Assembly (NCBI RefSeq): GCF_001039355.2
Contig: NW_019775536.1
Location: forward strand, 409,904 to 473,903
Reading direction: 5' to 3'
Source of the DNA: Lingula anatina
Taxonomy: Eukaryota > Brachiopoda > Lingulata > Lingulida > Lingulidae
Length of the DNA: 64,000 nucleotides
Notes under the pieces: generated by a model
Database searches by the model: none
Told to the model about the DNA's origin: nothing
The model's input: the letters and a program-made list of their open reading frames with translations, nothing else
Part shown: positions 1 through 11,104 of the stretch, piece by piece
Layout of the letters: every line of letters starts with the position of its first letter
Numbering within the stretch: position 1 is the stretch's first letter
Made by a program: the position numbers and the translations under genes

Positions 1-937
1 AGTTTTAAAAGATCTTGATGATTGTAGTCTTGATTTTCAACACATCTAAGTTCAGTTTTCAATATATTATCATGATCTATAGACTTAAAAATTTGTAAAA
101 ATGTTGCTCCTTTCAAGAAGATTGAAGAATATTTGTCATCTGGTCATACATGTATGTTATTGATTAGGATACTGTGAATATTGTGCCAGTGGGGCCTCAT
201 TTCTGAATAAGAAAAAAGAGTGAGGTCAGCCTCATATATAATCAAGGTTTAAAAAGGCAATGGCATTCAGGAAGTCGTACTTACCTTTACTTGGTAATAT
301 GTAAAATTGCTTACATTATAACTTAAAAAACCGATAAGATAGTATAGTCTTTCAAAGGAGTCAGTAAAAGTTTCGATTTATTTAGTTGTATTAAACTAAG
401 ATAAATGGAATTGACTCTCACGTTGGACCTTAAATTTTGATACGTTTCAGCCTTATCACAAGGCCCTCTGCAAATTTAAATGGCCCTCACCGAGTCCCCC
501 AAGTAGCCAGACAGACAGTCGCTAACAACACCCTGTACTGTACTATTCACTGAGGCGCGACGATATCTTGTGTCGGTAGATAAGTGAGTTCATCAGAAAA
601 AGGTGATAAAATTTTAAAAGACTTAAGTCATATTTCTTGCCCTTAGAGCTGGCTGGGGTGACATTTGTATGTCTGTTAAAATGTCACAATTTATTAAATA
701 CAAATGTTGTAAATTAATGTGATCTGACACTAAATCCCAAGCTACTTTGGAAGTGAAGAATTTGAATAAAATGTAAACCTCTGATAAATCAAGATCAGAT
801 AGAAATGATCAGAATTCCATAACCTTGCATAGTAGTACGTGGAATTGAGGGCATTTGAATGTTATTGCGTCCGGATGCATATATTTAAAATTACGATGTC
901 AGTTTGATGCAATTGCTCGGTCATCTAGCGTAGGACT
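1..937. other. Non-coding flank upstream of SMB gene 1
   Basis: AT-rich sequence with stops in all frames and no recognisable domain, RNA or element end. The last 150 bases (about 780-937) resemble 8160-8310 upstream of the second gene copy, so they mark the left side of the duplicated unit. Nothing else is supported here. Confidence 0.5.
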
Positions 938-1260
938 TTAAGGGATAATAACCCTTCGTATGAGATCTATATTTCACAATAAAAACATTGTGAATAACCC
1001 ATAGAAATTCAATATATTCTGTTTTACCACAAAAACGGCAGTTATGGCTATTTTTCTGAAATCTGAGCTTTGTCTTCAGACCACCTGACCTCCATTGATG
1101 GGCTTGGCTATACAAAAAAACAAACTTTTTAGAAAAAATACCAGGGACTAACTTTGAATGTAAAAATGGATTCATTAACCATTGGTAAGTATGGGAAAAT
1201 TGTTGTTTACTCCAGGAAAATTCATTTTTTGGCCAAAACAAGGAGTTATTATCCCTTTAA
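938..1260. mobile_element. TTAA-flanked MITE in promoter of SMB copy 1
   Basis: A 315-bp non-coding insertion bounded by TTAA on both sides (938-941 and 1257-1260). Its imperfect terminal inverted repeats read GGGATAATAAC on the left and GTTATTATCCC on the right (one mismatch near the inner end). The paralogous site upstream of copy 2 (about 8307-8325) reads GGACTTAAGCAG with a single TTAA, so this is a true insertion with target duplication. A second family member lies at 60152-60485. TTAA targets are typical of the piggyBac superfamily, but these termini are not the classic piggyBac ends, so the superfamily is inferred. It ends about 100 bp before the TATA box of SMB copy 1. Confidence 0.85.
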
Positions 1261-1357
1261 GAAGTCGTTTCGAATAAATGTGCGTCACGCAAATGCTGAA
1301 ACATTGGCATTTGTCAAAACGATGCACATCACTCAAGCCGTCTATTTTTGTCTGCAG

Positions 1358-1365
1358 GATATAAG
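1358..1365 (+). promoter_or_regulatory. TATA box of SMB gene 1
   Basis: GATATAAG lies 95 bp upstream of the ATG at 1460, in a block conserved with copy 2, where the better match GTATATAAG occurs at 8401-8409. Position and conservation support a core promoter. The start site was not determined. Confidence 0.5.
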
Positions 1366-1459
1366 AACCGTTTCAATCAGCTACGACTGTCATTTGATTT
1401 GCAGCCTACTGTACGAATATCTTTGTTAACAGAAGGTATCGGCTCAAGTCCTACACAAA

Positions 1460-4400
1460 ATGTCTGCGTTGCCTCTACTTTTTCTCTTGGTATTGGGATC
1501 AATCTGTTGTAGTCAACATCCCATACTGAATGTTCTTCAGAGCGGCATATTTGCAGATACAATAGCTTCATCCAACAGATTTTTACAAAATCGACTGAGC
1601 TCCAGTCCGAATTTGTGGAACCCTGCGGGAAGTACAAAAGACTTTTTAGGGGAGAAGAAGTCACTCAGAAAAGCAACTCAAACTATACCAAAACGTTCGT
1701 TTTCCAGACCACGTAGAAAGGCAATTGGAATCGGAAAAACAACATTCAACAGCAGTGAACTCACGGGAAGAATGAATTTGCAGCAAAACAACACAGAATC
1801 AAGTCCAATTCCAATTTCCGAAACATTTCAAGCCACGCCTAACACCAGCTCCTTGGACGATTCCTCCGAAATTAAGCCTTTTCCGTGGATTTGGAGTGGA
1901 TCGCAGTTGGTTTTCCCTACCAATGAAAACTTTTGTTTTGTAAAGAACGGGGTGATTTCACAGCAACACATAACGTGTTACTGTGACGCATTCTGTAATA
2001 TGTTTCACGATTGCTGTCTGCCGTATCTATCTTGCAACGAAATCTCCAGTGCGACGACGACCACAGCATTCAATATTACAGCAAGCCAAGTTGAATGCAG
2101 ATCCCAGGGTTCGAAATTGAACCAGTTAAATAGGTCAGACTTTACCCGTAGAAATCCTGGTTACCGGTTTTTCTGGATGGTCAGATCTTGTTCGAGTAGA
2201 ACACACAGCTCAACTCTCCGTCAAAAATGCGAGTTTTCTGGGCTCACAACTGACCTTGACCTTTTAAATCCTGTGTCAGACCCAGTAACACAACTTACTT
2301 TTAAAAACAAATTCTGTGCTGCTTGTAACGATGTAATTGACACTTCAGTATGGGAGACGACATTCAAATGTGCATATTCAACTAGCACCTACGAGTTAAG
2401 TGTCAACGTTACGTCATTACAAGATCTTGTTGAACGCATCGATTTAAAGAGCGACTGCTCGCTTTATTTTAAGCCACCGAAAGAAATTCCAGGAAGACCG
2501 TGTGCCCCTATTGGTTATCGCCACTATAATGGACTTTTATGGTATAACGCGTGTGGTCCGGAAAACATTTTCCTTGAGGAAAGATGCAAAAATGCTCCAT
2601 TTACATTGCTACAATATGTTACAGCTGGCAGAGACCTCATTTACAGCAGAAACGTTTTCTGCTGGTTGTGTCGCCTATACGAGTTCCCAGAAAGGTTCAC
2701 AGATTGTTCAGAGCTGAGTAAGTCATTCATTAATTCAATTTAGTCTCATTCACTAAATGTATTTTAAATCGCTCGACTTTCTTTCCATTGATCATTTGAT
2801 GATGAACACTTCGCAATCTGGTATCAACGGATGACAAGAAGTCAGTCCTTTGTTGTTGTTGTTAATTTGGATAAAACAAAATATGTCTTTTGGTAAGTTG
2901 AGACGTTAACCCCCCCCCCTACACACACACACATTTTGAGAAACTGCTCAAAAGTCTGCCACTTAATTTGCCCACGTGTGAGTTTGCGCTTGGCTTTAAA
3001 AGATTTAATGGCAACTTCATGGGATTTACCCGTCAAAATGGATCTATCCGGGGAAGTAAGCAATTTTCGTTTACTCACGAATCGTTTTTTCTATCCCTCT
3101 CTAAACCTGGATTCGACCTTCAATTGAATTTGTAAAGGATGGCTTAGTTTAAAATGACTAGGCAGTCATTATAACCAGCAACCATCTTCCTAATCTCCGA
3201 TGGAAATATGGACATTAGGTACGCTTCAGAAAATAAAATCATTATTTTAGGGGTTTTGGAGGTTAATGTAGATTTTTATGAGAATCTGTTGATGGCAAAA
3301 ATAAGTATTTGGAGGATTTCAAACCCGTGAGGTGTACCTTAAACATTCTTTTAAGCTTAAAGTCTGGCGCAAACTCATATACGTGTGTGTCGAGGATATA
3401 TTAGAAATATGTGAAATTTCGAAAGTATTCATTGTTTCCTTATAGCCACAATTTTAAATGCGTTTTCTTATTGACAAACCCCTCAGGTGACATAAGAGTT
3501 AAAGCCAACCGCGAGTATGATCCTGTCGGGTTTGGAGCAGTAATTGATATGTCGCACGAAAAGGACTGGTGTAAACCACAGACAGGCACAGTAAGTATCT
3601 GATCATCACAATTGACATTGCACTTACCGCTGTCTTTTCTTAATTAAGCCTCTTTTTTATGACAGCGGTTATTTTTAGGACAATAATATCTCAAATGGGC
3701 CATGTGACGCCCCATGCATACATTGTCTTGAGTAATATCTGGACCTCAATTTAACCCAAATTGTTATTATTTGCTATTTCCGCCCAATATTTTATTCAAA
3801 AATGTATACTTCAAACTCAGTTATTTAATTGTACTATATCAGTGGTAAAATGATTATTAACAGTCCGTTAATATTTGCCTTCCCCTTTTCATCAAATTAT
3901 AATAAAACAAACGATGCCTATGAACATAATTCAGAAGAAAAAATATAACAATAATTAGAAAGCACCCAGAGAGTATATTATTAAAATATATAATAATATA
4001 ATGTATAAGATATATTATTAAAATATATAATGTAAAGGAAAAGTCTGAGGCAAAATATTAACCATATAATTGCATCAGATTGTTTTTGATTATTTATACT
4101 AATCTCGCTGAAACTGAGCTGATTAAAAACCTACTGCTCAATAAATAAAATAAGGAAACGAACAACACTATTTATCCGCGTTCTGATGCTCAACGAAAGT
4201 ACGGTAAATAAATAAGAGCACAATAAATTCTCTCGTGCTTTCGACCATTCACAAAGCTCAAGAGATAAAGTAACATGGCCAGAGAATTTAGCTCACAAGT
4301 GAGTCTCAATTTTCGACTTTAATTTGTATGTAAACATCGATTTCGACTTGATTTGTAAGTATATATTTGACATAATAGCGTTTACGGACCACAGCCAGGT

Positions 4401-5956
4401 TCCATAAAAGGTATTAGCGCGTATAATGGTCGAATTTTCTTTGCAAAGGCGAAGTCGTGGGAAGAAACTAGGCCTATAGTTTTGATTCCTCACCTCACCC
4501 GTTACATTTTGTCAATATTTCTTGAGCTGTTACCAACGGCCCACCTCACTGTCAAGTTATTTGATAGATGCCCCGTCTGGCCACTCAGGAATATTTACAA
4601 CGTACTTAATTTAAACATATCCCATTTACAGTATGCCCACCACTGCAGCACAATCAATGACAGAGTGACCTGTATTCGGTTTGCCAATAACGGTGGAGGC
4701 GTATATGTGACAGGACGGATAGAGATGATAGACGCAAACGAAGTCTTTACTGTTAAAATATGTATAAATGGTATTCCGGATCACCACCAAACTCGAATCA
4801 TTTGTTCCTTGACCCATTTCTGACTTGCTCTGATCATTTCATCAACTTTATGCATAATGTTGCTAAAAGACAAACAAAGCCAACAAACACACACTAACTT
4901 ATTAACTAACAGACGGACTAACTTACTACCGGAGCCAGAAACAGAACCTTCTTAGCAGATTTAATTATCTAGTACATTTTAATATCATATAGGGGCGGAT
5001 CCATGATTATTTGAAGGGGGTGGGGGATGTATTTTTTTTTAGGATTTTTTTTTCAGCGGGCCCCTTGGCTGAAGGGCCCGGAAATTTGTAGTGTTTTTGA
5101 GAGCGAACGGTGCCATTTGGTACGGTTTAGAACTATGATTCAGCTAATCAAAAATATATTTTCAAGTTTATATGTGTGATTTTTTTTCTTTAATTGAAGG
5201 AAGGTCAGACCCCCCCCTGACACCCCGTCTAAATCGGTTACTGTTATATGTAAACATTTTTGGCTGTCTTATATTAAAAAGACTTGGTAGTAATTTAAAT
5301 TTAGTTCTATGTTGTCAATATTTATACTAGTATTTATATTGTTTATATCATTTCAGGCACAGTGCTTTGCCTCAAAAACTATGGAACAAGACCAGTGTTT
5401 TTCGCCTGTAGTTGGTGTCTTTAATGGTTATTACGACTTGAAGCTATTGATTGCCCCCCAAAATGAACCGAACGTTTCAAGGGATCATACCGACTGGACT
5501 GACTGTACATCAATCGGGTACGATATATTTTCGTATCAATTTTACTTATCCATACGGGATGAATGGGAATTTTTGAAAGGGAAGTTAACATGTACTGCTA
5601 TGACAGTTGATGTGAACGACACCAGTGGCAAGACCTTCGCGAGAGCAGCATATGTCTACAATATCCCAGTGGCTTTAAAAAGAAAAATCAACAGTTTCAT
5701 TGATGGCATTCCTTTCTTTGAACATTTGCAAGGCGCGGTTGCCAAGTACCTACAATGGAATAGTATTATTATCCATAACGGGATTGATTACAAAGTAAGC
5801 CTCATCCGGGAAGAGCCAAAACTCTGTGAAGACGTAGAACGTGAGACAAGGGTTAATACGGTGCCGACACATTCCCTTGGAACTGACCAGCATGTCCCTC
5901 GTTTTGTTGTATTACTGTGCTCCATTGGAGCAGGTATGTTTTCAATACTCAACTAG
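1460..5956 (+). CDS. Secreted/surface protein with somatomedin-B-like domain, copy 1
   Basis: Three exons with consistent phases: 1460-2717 (donor GTAAGT), 3487-3590 (donor GTAAGT) and 5357-5956, giving 653 aa. Residues 1-20 form a signal peptide. A Cys cluster coded near 1935-2035 (C-x14-C-x-C-x3-C-x5-CC-x5-C) matches the somatomedin B pattern, and more Cys-rich sequence and several N-glycosylation sequons follow. The protein ends in a hydrophobic stretch just before the stop, which could be a membrane anchor or GPI signal. Alternatively a GT at 5934 (CAG|GTATGT) may splice on to unseen 7TM exons, since similar molluscan ectodomains occur in secretin/Methuselah-like receptors. The ATG at 5309 lies in the intron polypyrimidine tract and is TTG in copy 2, so it is not used as a start. 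Ligand and function are unknown. Confidence 0.7.
4755..4935 (+). repeat. Degenerate SINE-like repeat in intron 2 of SMB copy 1
   Basis: The segment with GGATCACCACCAAACTCG, a TTGTTCCTTGACCCATTTC-like centre and a run of ACAAACAAAG-type sequence matches the core of the better element at 53838-54053. It has lost its ends. The homologous intron of copy 2 holds the same fossil at about 12010-12180, so the insertion predates the gene duplication. Confidence 0.55.
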
Positions 5957-6568
5957 TTTAGAATCAAATCCTTATTCTATAATAATCCGTCAAAAATGTA
6001 AATCCAAAAGTGGGACAATAAGCAGTACATTCCCAAGTGGAAGTATCCAGCTGCACTCGAACGGCACATGCGTAAGTCAGACAGTAACAGACAGTTACAG
6101 ACAGTAAAAGTAAGAGAGAGAGCTCTAATATACGCTTATTTGTTTACATCATCAAACTTTGTTAAGGTATGGACGCTTATAGTAGTTTTTTTCTGATTTC
6201 CATGATCTAGAAGATTCTATAAACATCTTCAATACAATTGGCTAAATAAATTTCACCATATCGAATTCTAGAACGTTCTTGAAAATCTCCCCTAAAACTC
6301 ATGTCAAAAGCCAATTTTCTCAGTTAGGTATTTTTAGTTATAATTGATAGAAGTGCACTTTTAAAATGAAAATAATTCCAACTCTGGCAATTACCAGTAT
6401 GAAGCATTTAGTTTCAGTACTAGTTAAACCAGTAGTGATCAGAAATGGAGATCACATGATAGGGCCCAAACAAAAAGAAAAGAAATGGTGGATGATCTGA
6501 AATGACATGTGATATTTGAATTTAATTTGAATAAATGAATGAAGCCACAAGAAAAATTTCATGTTGTA
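5957..6568 (+). other. 3' flank of SMB copy 1
   Basis: No gene seen. The sequence is conserved with 13026-13680 after copy 2, including a shared AATAAA around 6530 and 13665 that could end the transcript if exon 3 is terminal. This shared polyadenylation-like signal is the main content. Confidence 0.4.
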
Positions 6569-7430
6569 TGATTCGCTCCTGCGAGAAAATTTTTGTTTTT
6601 GATCTTAGAAATTACTAAGGATGATTATACCACTTGCAGAGGGTCATGCATCTGATTCGACAGTTATCATGAACAGAAGTCAGTTACAACTACGTCTCGA
6701 TAAATACACTCTTTTATATCGCATACATGGAGGACTCGTGTCGTAAATAGCACAAAATGGCCTCGTAAAGCTTCGCGTCGGGGCGCTGTCCTGTTCGTAT
6801 AATTTGGTACCATTTTTAGATGTCCCATCAGGATTTAATAACTTCCTGGACATATTATAGTTTCCTTCCGACCCCAGACATCAGTCAAACAGTCCCCGTT
6901 TGCACAAGGCGTGACGTAAATGACAAAAAGTCGCTTTAAGCAGATACCTCACCACCCTACCTAGAGCATTGTATAGACAGAAGTGGACAATGCCGCCCAG
7001 ATGTACTTTCTGTTATCTATGATTCGCTCCTGCGAGAAAATTTTTGATCTTAGAAATTACTAAGAATGATTATACCACTTAGAAAAAGTCATGCCTCTGA
7101 TTCGCCAGTTGTCATGAACAAGTTAAAACTGCGCCTCGGTAATCACACTCTTTTATGTCGCATACATGGACGACTCATGTCGTAAATAGCACCAAATGGC
7201 CTTGTAAAGCTTCGCGTCGGAGCGCCGTCCTGTTTCGTATGATTTGGTACAAATTTTAGAAGTCCCATCAGAAATTAACAACTTCCTGGACATATTATAG
7301 TTTCCCTCCGACCCTAGGCATCAGTCAAACAGTCCCCGTTTGCACAAGGCGTGACGTGAATGACAAAAAGTCGCTTTAAGCAGATACCTAACCACCCTAC
7401 CTAGAGCATTGTATAGATAGAAGTGGACTG
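6569..7430 (+). repeat. Tandem duplication of about 0.42 kb
   Basis: The segment from about 6569 to 6985 is repeated at about 7018-7430 with scattered substitutions. Both begin near GATTCGCTCCTGCGAG and share GCGTGACGTRAATGAC. A third, partial relative lies at 13700-13930 downstream of SMB copy 2. No reading frame survives across it, so it is a non-coding tandem duplication within the SMB cluster. Confidence 0.75.
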
Positions 7431-7436
7431 TAAGCT

Positions 7437-7500
7437 AAAAATATCCTGTCGGATTTGAAGCGTTAATTGATGTGTCGCACGAAAGGCACAGTAAATATCT
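7437..7500 (+). pseudogene. Relic of SMB exon 2
   Basis: The bases matching SMB exon 2 code for a degraded form of its middle (PVGFEALIDVSH in place of the PVGFGAVIDMSH type). The 5' part of the exon and the tryptophan/cysteine block before the donor are missing, and the donor has become GTAAAT. It shows that a third SMB unit once lay between the two surviving ones. Confidence 0.65.
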
Positions 7501-7680
7501 GTCCAAATTATTATTAAAACCTTTGTGTGCAAGGCTCAATACATGTGGAGAAAAATCTTTTGTACGCGGTCCAAGTTGGTTCTTAATGCATGTATCGGCG
7601 GCAGACCGGAATGTGTGTGTGTGTGTGGTGGGGGTGGGGGGAGGTCTACCCACCTGTTTGTAAATTAGCCTATCACCTTA

Positions 7681-7831
7681 ACAGTGATCTCCGTAAATTG
7701 GTCACACTCGGTGGTAGTTGGTGGTGTAAATTTTACTCCTTCAACGACACATTTCGCATCACTTTTTATGCCCACACTAGCCAACAAGATGATGCATTGC
7801 GTGATTCATCCCGTGGAAAACAGGTAAAGAC
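7681..7831 (+). other. Orphan exon-like segment
   Basis: A good acceptor (CACCTTAACAG ending at 7681) and a donor (CAG|GTAAAG near 7831) bracket a stretch open in two frames. One frame would continue in phase from a spliced SMB exon 3, but it shows no obvious transmembrane segment. Only its last 35 bases, with donor, survive in the copy-2 flank near 14222-14255. It may be a lost downstream exon of the SMB family or chance; the evidence is weak. Confidence 0.25.
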
Positions 7832-8400
7832 ACATCACGATGTTAGAAAACACTGTGCGTGTAAAACAAGGTGGCAGCTGTTATAACGTCTCTTGGGGCA
7901 AGACCTTTCTCGTCTTTGCAGTATAATTGATATGTAATAATGAGGAGTGTCAGGCAATTATAGTTGTAGTATGTCATTTTATGTCGAACTAGAAAGGAAC
8001 AATTTCCTATCAATTATTTATTCATTAACTAATCACTGATATATTCTAATAATTAATAAATTAAGCAAATAATTAATATTTAAAAAGCTAAATCAGTCAT
8101 TTATTAACTTACCAACTAATCACTATCAAAATCACACCCAATTATAAACCTCAGATATATAAATTAAAATAGAAATGACAAATTCCATAGCCGTGCATGA
8201 CAAGGTTTTGGTGTTTGTTACGACGAAAAGGACATTTGAATGTTATTGCGTTAGGATGCATTCCAACATGACGAAGTTTGAAGCGTTGCTCGGTCACCTA
8301 GCGTAGGACTTAAGCAGTAAAATGTGCATCACGCAAATGCTGAAACATTGGCATTTGCCAATACGATGCCCATCACTCAAGCCATCTATTTTTGTCTGCA

Positions 8401-8409
8401 GTATATAAG
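8401..8409 (+). promoter_or_regulatory. TATA box of SMB gene 2
   Basis: GTATATAAG lies 100 bp upstream of the copy-2 ATG in the conserved promoter block. Unlike copy 1, this promoter has no MITE upstream. Confidence 0.55.
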
Positions 8410-8508
8410 AGACATTGCAATCAGCTACGGCTGTCATTTGATTTGCAGCTTACTGTCCAAGAACTTCTTCTTTGTTAACAGACGGTATCGGCTCAAGTCC
8501 TACACAAA

Positions 8509-11073
8509 ATGTCTGCGTTGCCTCTACTTTTCCTCTTGGTATTGGGATCAATCTGTTGTAGTCAACATCCCATACTGGATGTTCTTCAGAACGGCATATT
8601 TGCAGATACAATAATTTCATCCAACCGATTTTTACAAAATCGAGTGAGCTACAGTCCGACTTTGTCAACCCTCGGTGGAAGTATGGGTACAAAAGACCGT
8701 TTACGGGAAAATAACTCGCTCAAAAAACCAACTCAAACTATACCAAAACGTTCGTTTTCCAGACCACGTAGAAAGGCAATAGGAGTCGGATTAACAGCAT
8801 TCAACAGTAGTGAACTCACGGGAAGAATGAATTTGCAGCAAAACAACACAGAATCAAGTTCAATTCCAATTCCCGAAACATTTCAAGCCACGCCTAACAC
8901 CAGCTCCTTGGACGATTCCTCCGAAATTAAGCCTTTTCCGTGGATTTGGAGTGGATCGCAGTTGGTATTGCCTGCGAATGAAAACTTTTGTTTTGCAAAG
9001 AACGGGGTGATTTCACAGCAACACATAACGTGTTACTGTGACGTATTCTGTAATCTGTTTCACGATTGCTGTCTGCCGTATCTATCTTGCAACGAAATCC
9101 CCACTGCTACGACGACCACAGCATTAAATATTACAGCAAACCAAGTTGAATGCAGATCTCAGGGCTCAAAATTGAACCAGTTAAATAGGTCAGACTTTAC
9201 CCGTAGAAGGCCTGGTTACCGGTTTTTCTGGATGGTCTCATCTTGCTCGAGTAGAACACACAGCTCAACTCTCCGTCAAAAATGCGAGTTTTCTGGGCTC
9301 ACAACTGACCTTGACCTTCTCAGTCCAGTTTCAGACCCAGTAACAAAACTTACATTTAAAAACAAATTCTGTGCTATTTGTAACGATGTAGTTGACACAT
9401 CAATATGGGAGACGATGTTTAAGTGTGCAAATACAACTAGCTCCTACGAGTTAAGTGTCAACGTTACGTCATTACAAGATCTTGTTGAACGCATCGATAT
9501 AAAGAGCGACTGCTCGCTTTATTTTAAGCCACCGAAAGAAATTCCAGGAAGACCGTGTGCCCTTAATGGTGATCGCCACTACAATGGACTTCGTTGGTTT
9601 CACACGTGTGGCCCAAAAAACAGTTTCCTTCAGGAACGGTGTACAAATGCTCCATTTACACTTGTACAAACTATAGCTGGCAGAGACCTAATTTACAGCA
9701 GAAACGTTTTCTGCTGGCTGTGTCGCCAACACCAGTTACCAGTCAGGTTCACAGATTGTTCAGAATTGGGTAAGTCATTTTTCAATTAATTAATGATGTT
9801 GGCTAGTGAAATGTATTTTAAATCGCTCGACTTTCATTTCATTGAACATTTAGAGATTTTAATATTTTTACTATTATTATTATTATTATTATTTGTTAAA
9901 TTTGGATTAAACATAAACCATGTCTTTTGTTTAGTTAAGACGTAAAAAACTTCTCGCTCATTTTGAGAAACTGCCCAAAAGTCAGTCACTTATTTTGCCC
10001 ACGTGTGAGTTTGCGCTTGGCTTTAAAAGTTTTAAGGGCAACTCCATGGGGTTTACATGTACCTGGCAAAATGAATTTTCCCGAGAAAATAAGCAATTTT
10101 CTTGTACTGCCGAATACCCCTCTCTTAACTTGGATTCGACCTTTTTTTAAATTAAAATTTAAAATGACTGGCCAGTACGCTTCAGAAAGAAATATTTAAG
10201 GGGGTTAAATAGTGTTAAAGATAAATGTTAAGCTTTATAAGAAGCTGTGGATGGTAGAACTAAGAATTCGGGGGATTATCAAACCCATGGGATATACCTT
10301 TTACGTTATGTTAAGCCTAATGCTCGGGGTAACGAAACTGAGGGTCCGTGTAAAAAAGTTCGCCCTTCATTTAATTATAATGGTTACGATCAAAATCTAG
10401 GGTGAGGCTTACCTGTATAAATGAATGGGAAGCGGCCTCTCTATGATGAGTTACTCTCTGTCACGTTACACCGGCGCAAACCCATATGTGTGTCTGTATG
10501 TGTTTGTGAGTGTTTGTCGAAGATTTATTTGGAATGTGTGAAGTTTCGAAAGTGTCAATTGATACATTGTTTCAGAAAAGGTACACTATTAAATGCTTTT
10601 TCATATTGATAAACCTTCAGGTGACTCACAAGTTAACGCTAATCGCGGCTATGATCCTGTCGGGTTTGGAGCATTAATTGATATGTCGCACAAAAAGGAC
10701 TGGTGTGAACCACAGACAGGCAGAGTAAGTATCTGACCATCACTATTGGTATTACACTTACCACTGTCTTTTCTTAGCATTTAATGACAATGAAAAGTTA
10801 AAATTTCGTTTGCAAAATAGCCAGATACAATTTAAACCAACAAAAAGTACACACAATTATTTGAAGAAGTAAATCTAATAACGACGAGAGGGTTTGAAAA
10901 GTTTTTATATAGAATATCCTTTTTTCATGTGCTTTATTGATTGGTAATTATTTAAAGAACTTTTCTGAATTTAACTGAACGCACTTTCGTTGAGCATCTA
11001 TCACAGGTTTTAGTCTCTCAAAACCCTTAGTACGGTGGGTTTTCCTTTTATATACTGAGACGGAAATAAAATT

Positions 11074-11104
<31 letters not shown>

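Noticed and set aside
4482-4823. 113-aa ORF in intron 2 of SMB copy 1
   Set aside because: Lies across a degenerate SINE-like repeat; the homologous intron of copy 2 has no matching frame.
5309-5356. ATG at 5309 giving a signal-peptide-like start before SMB exon 3
   Set aside because: The same position is TTG in copy 2, the stretch is a typical polypyrimidine tract ending in CAG, and exon phases match perfectly if splicing enters at 5357.
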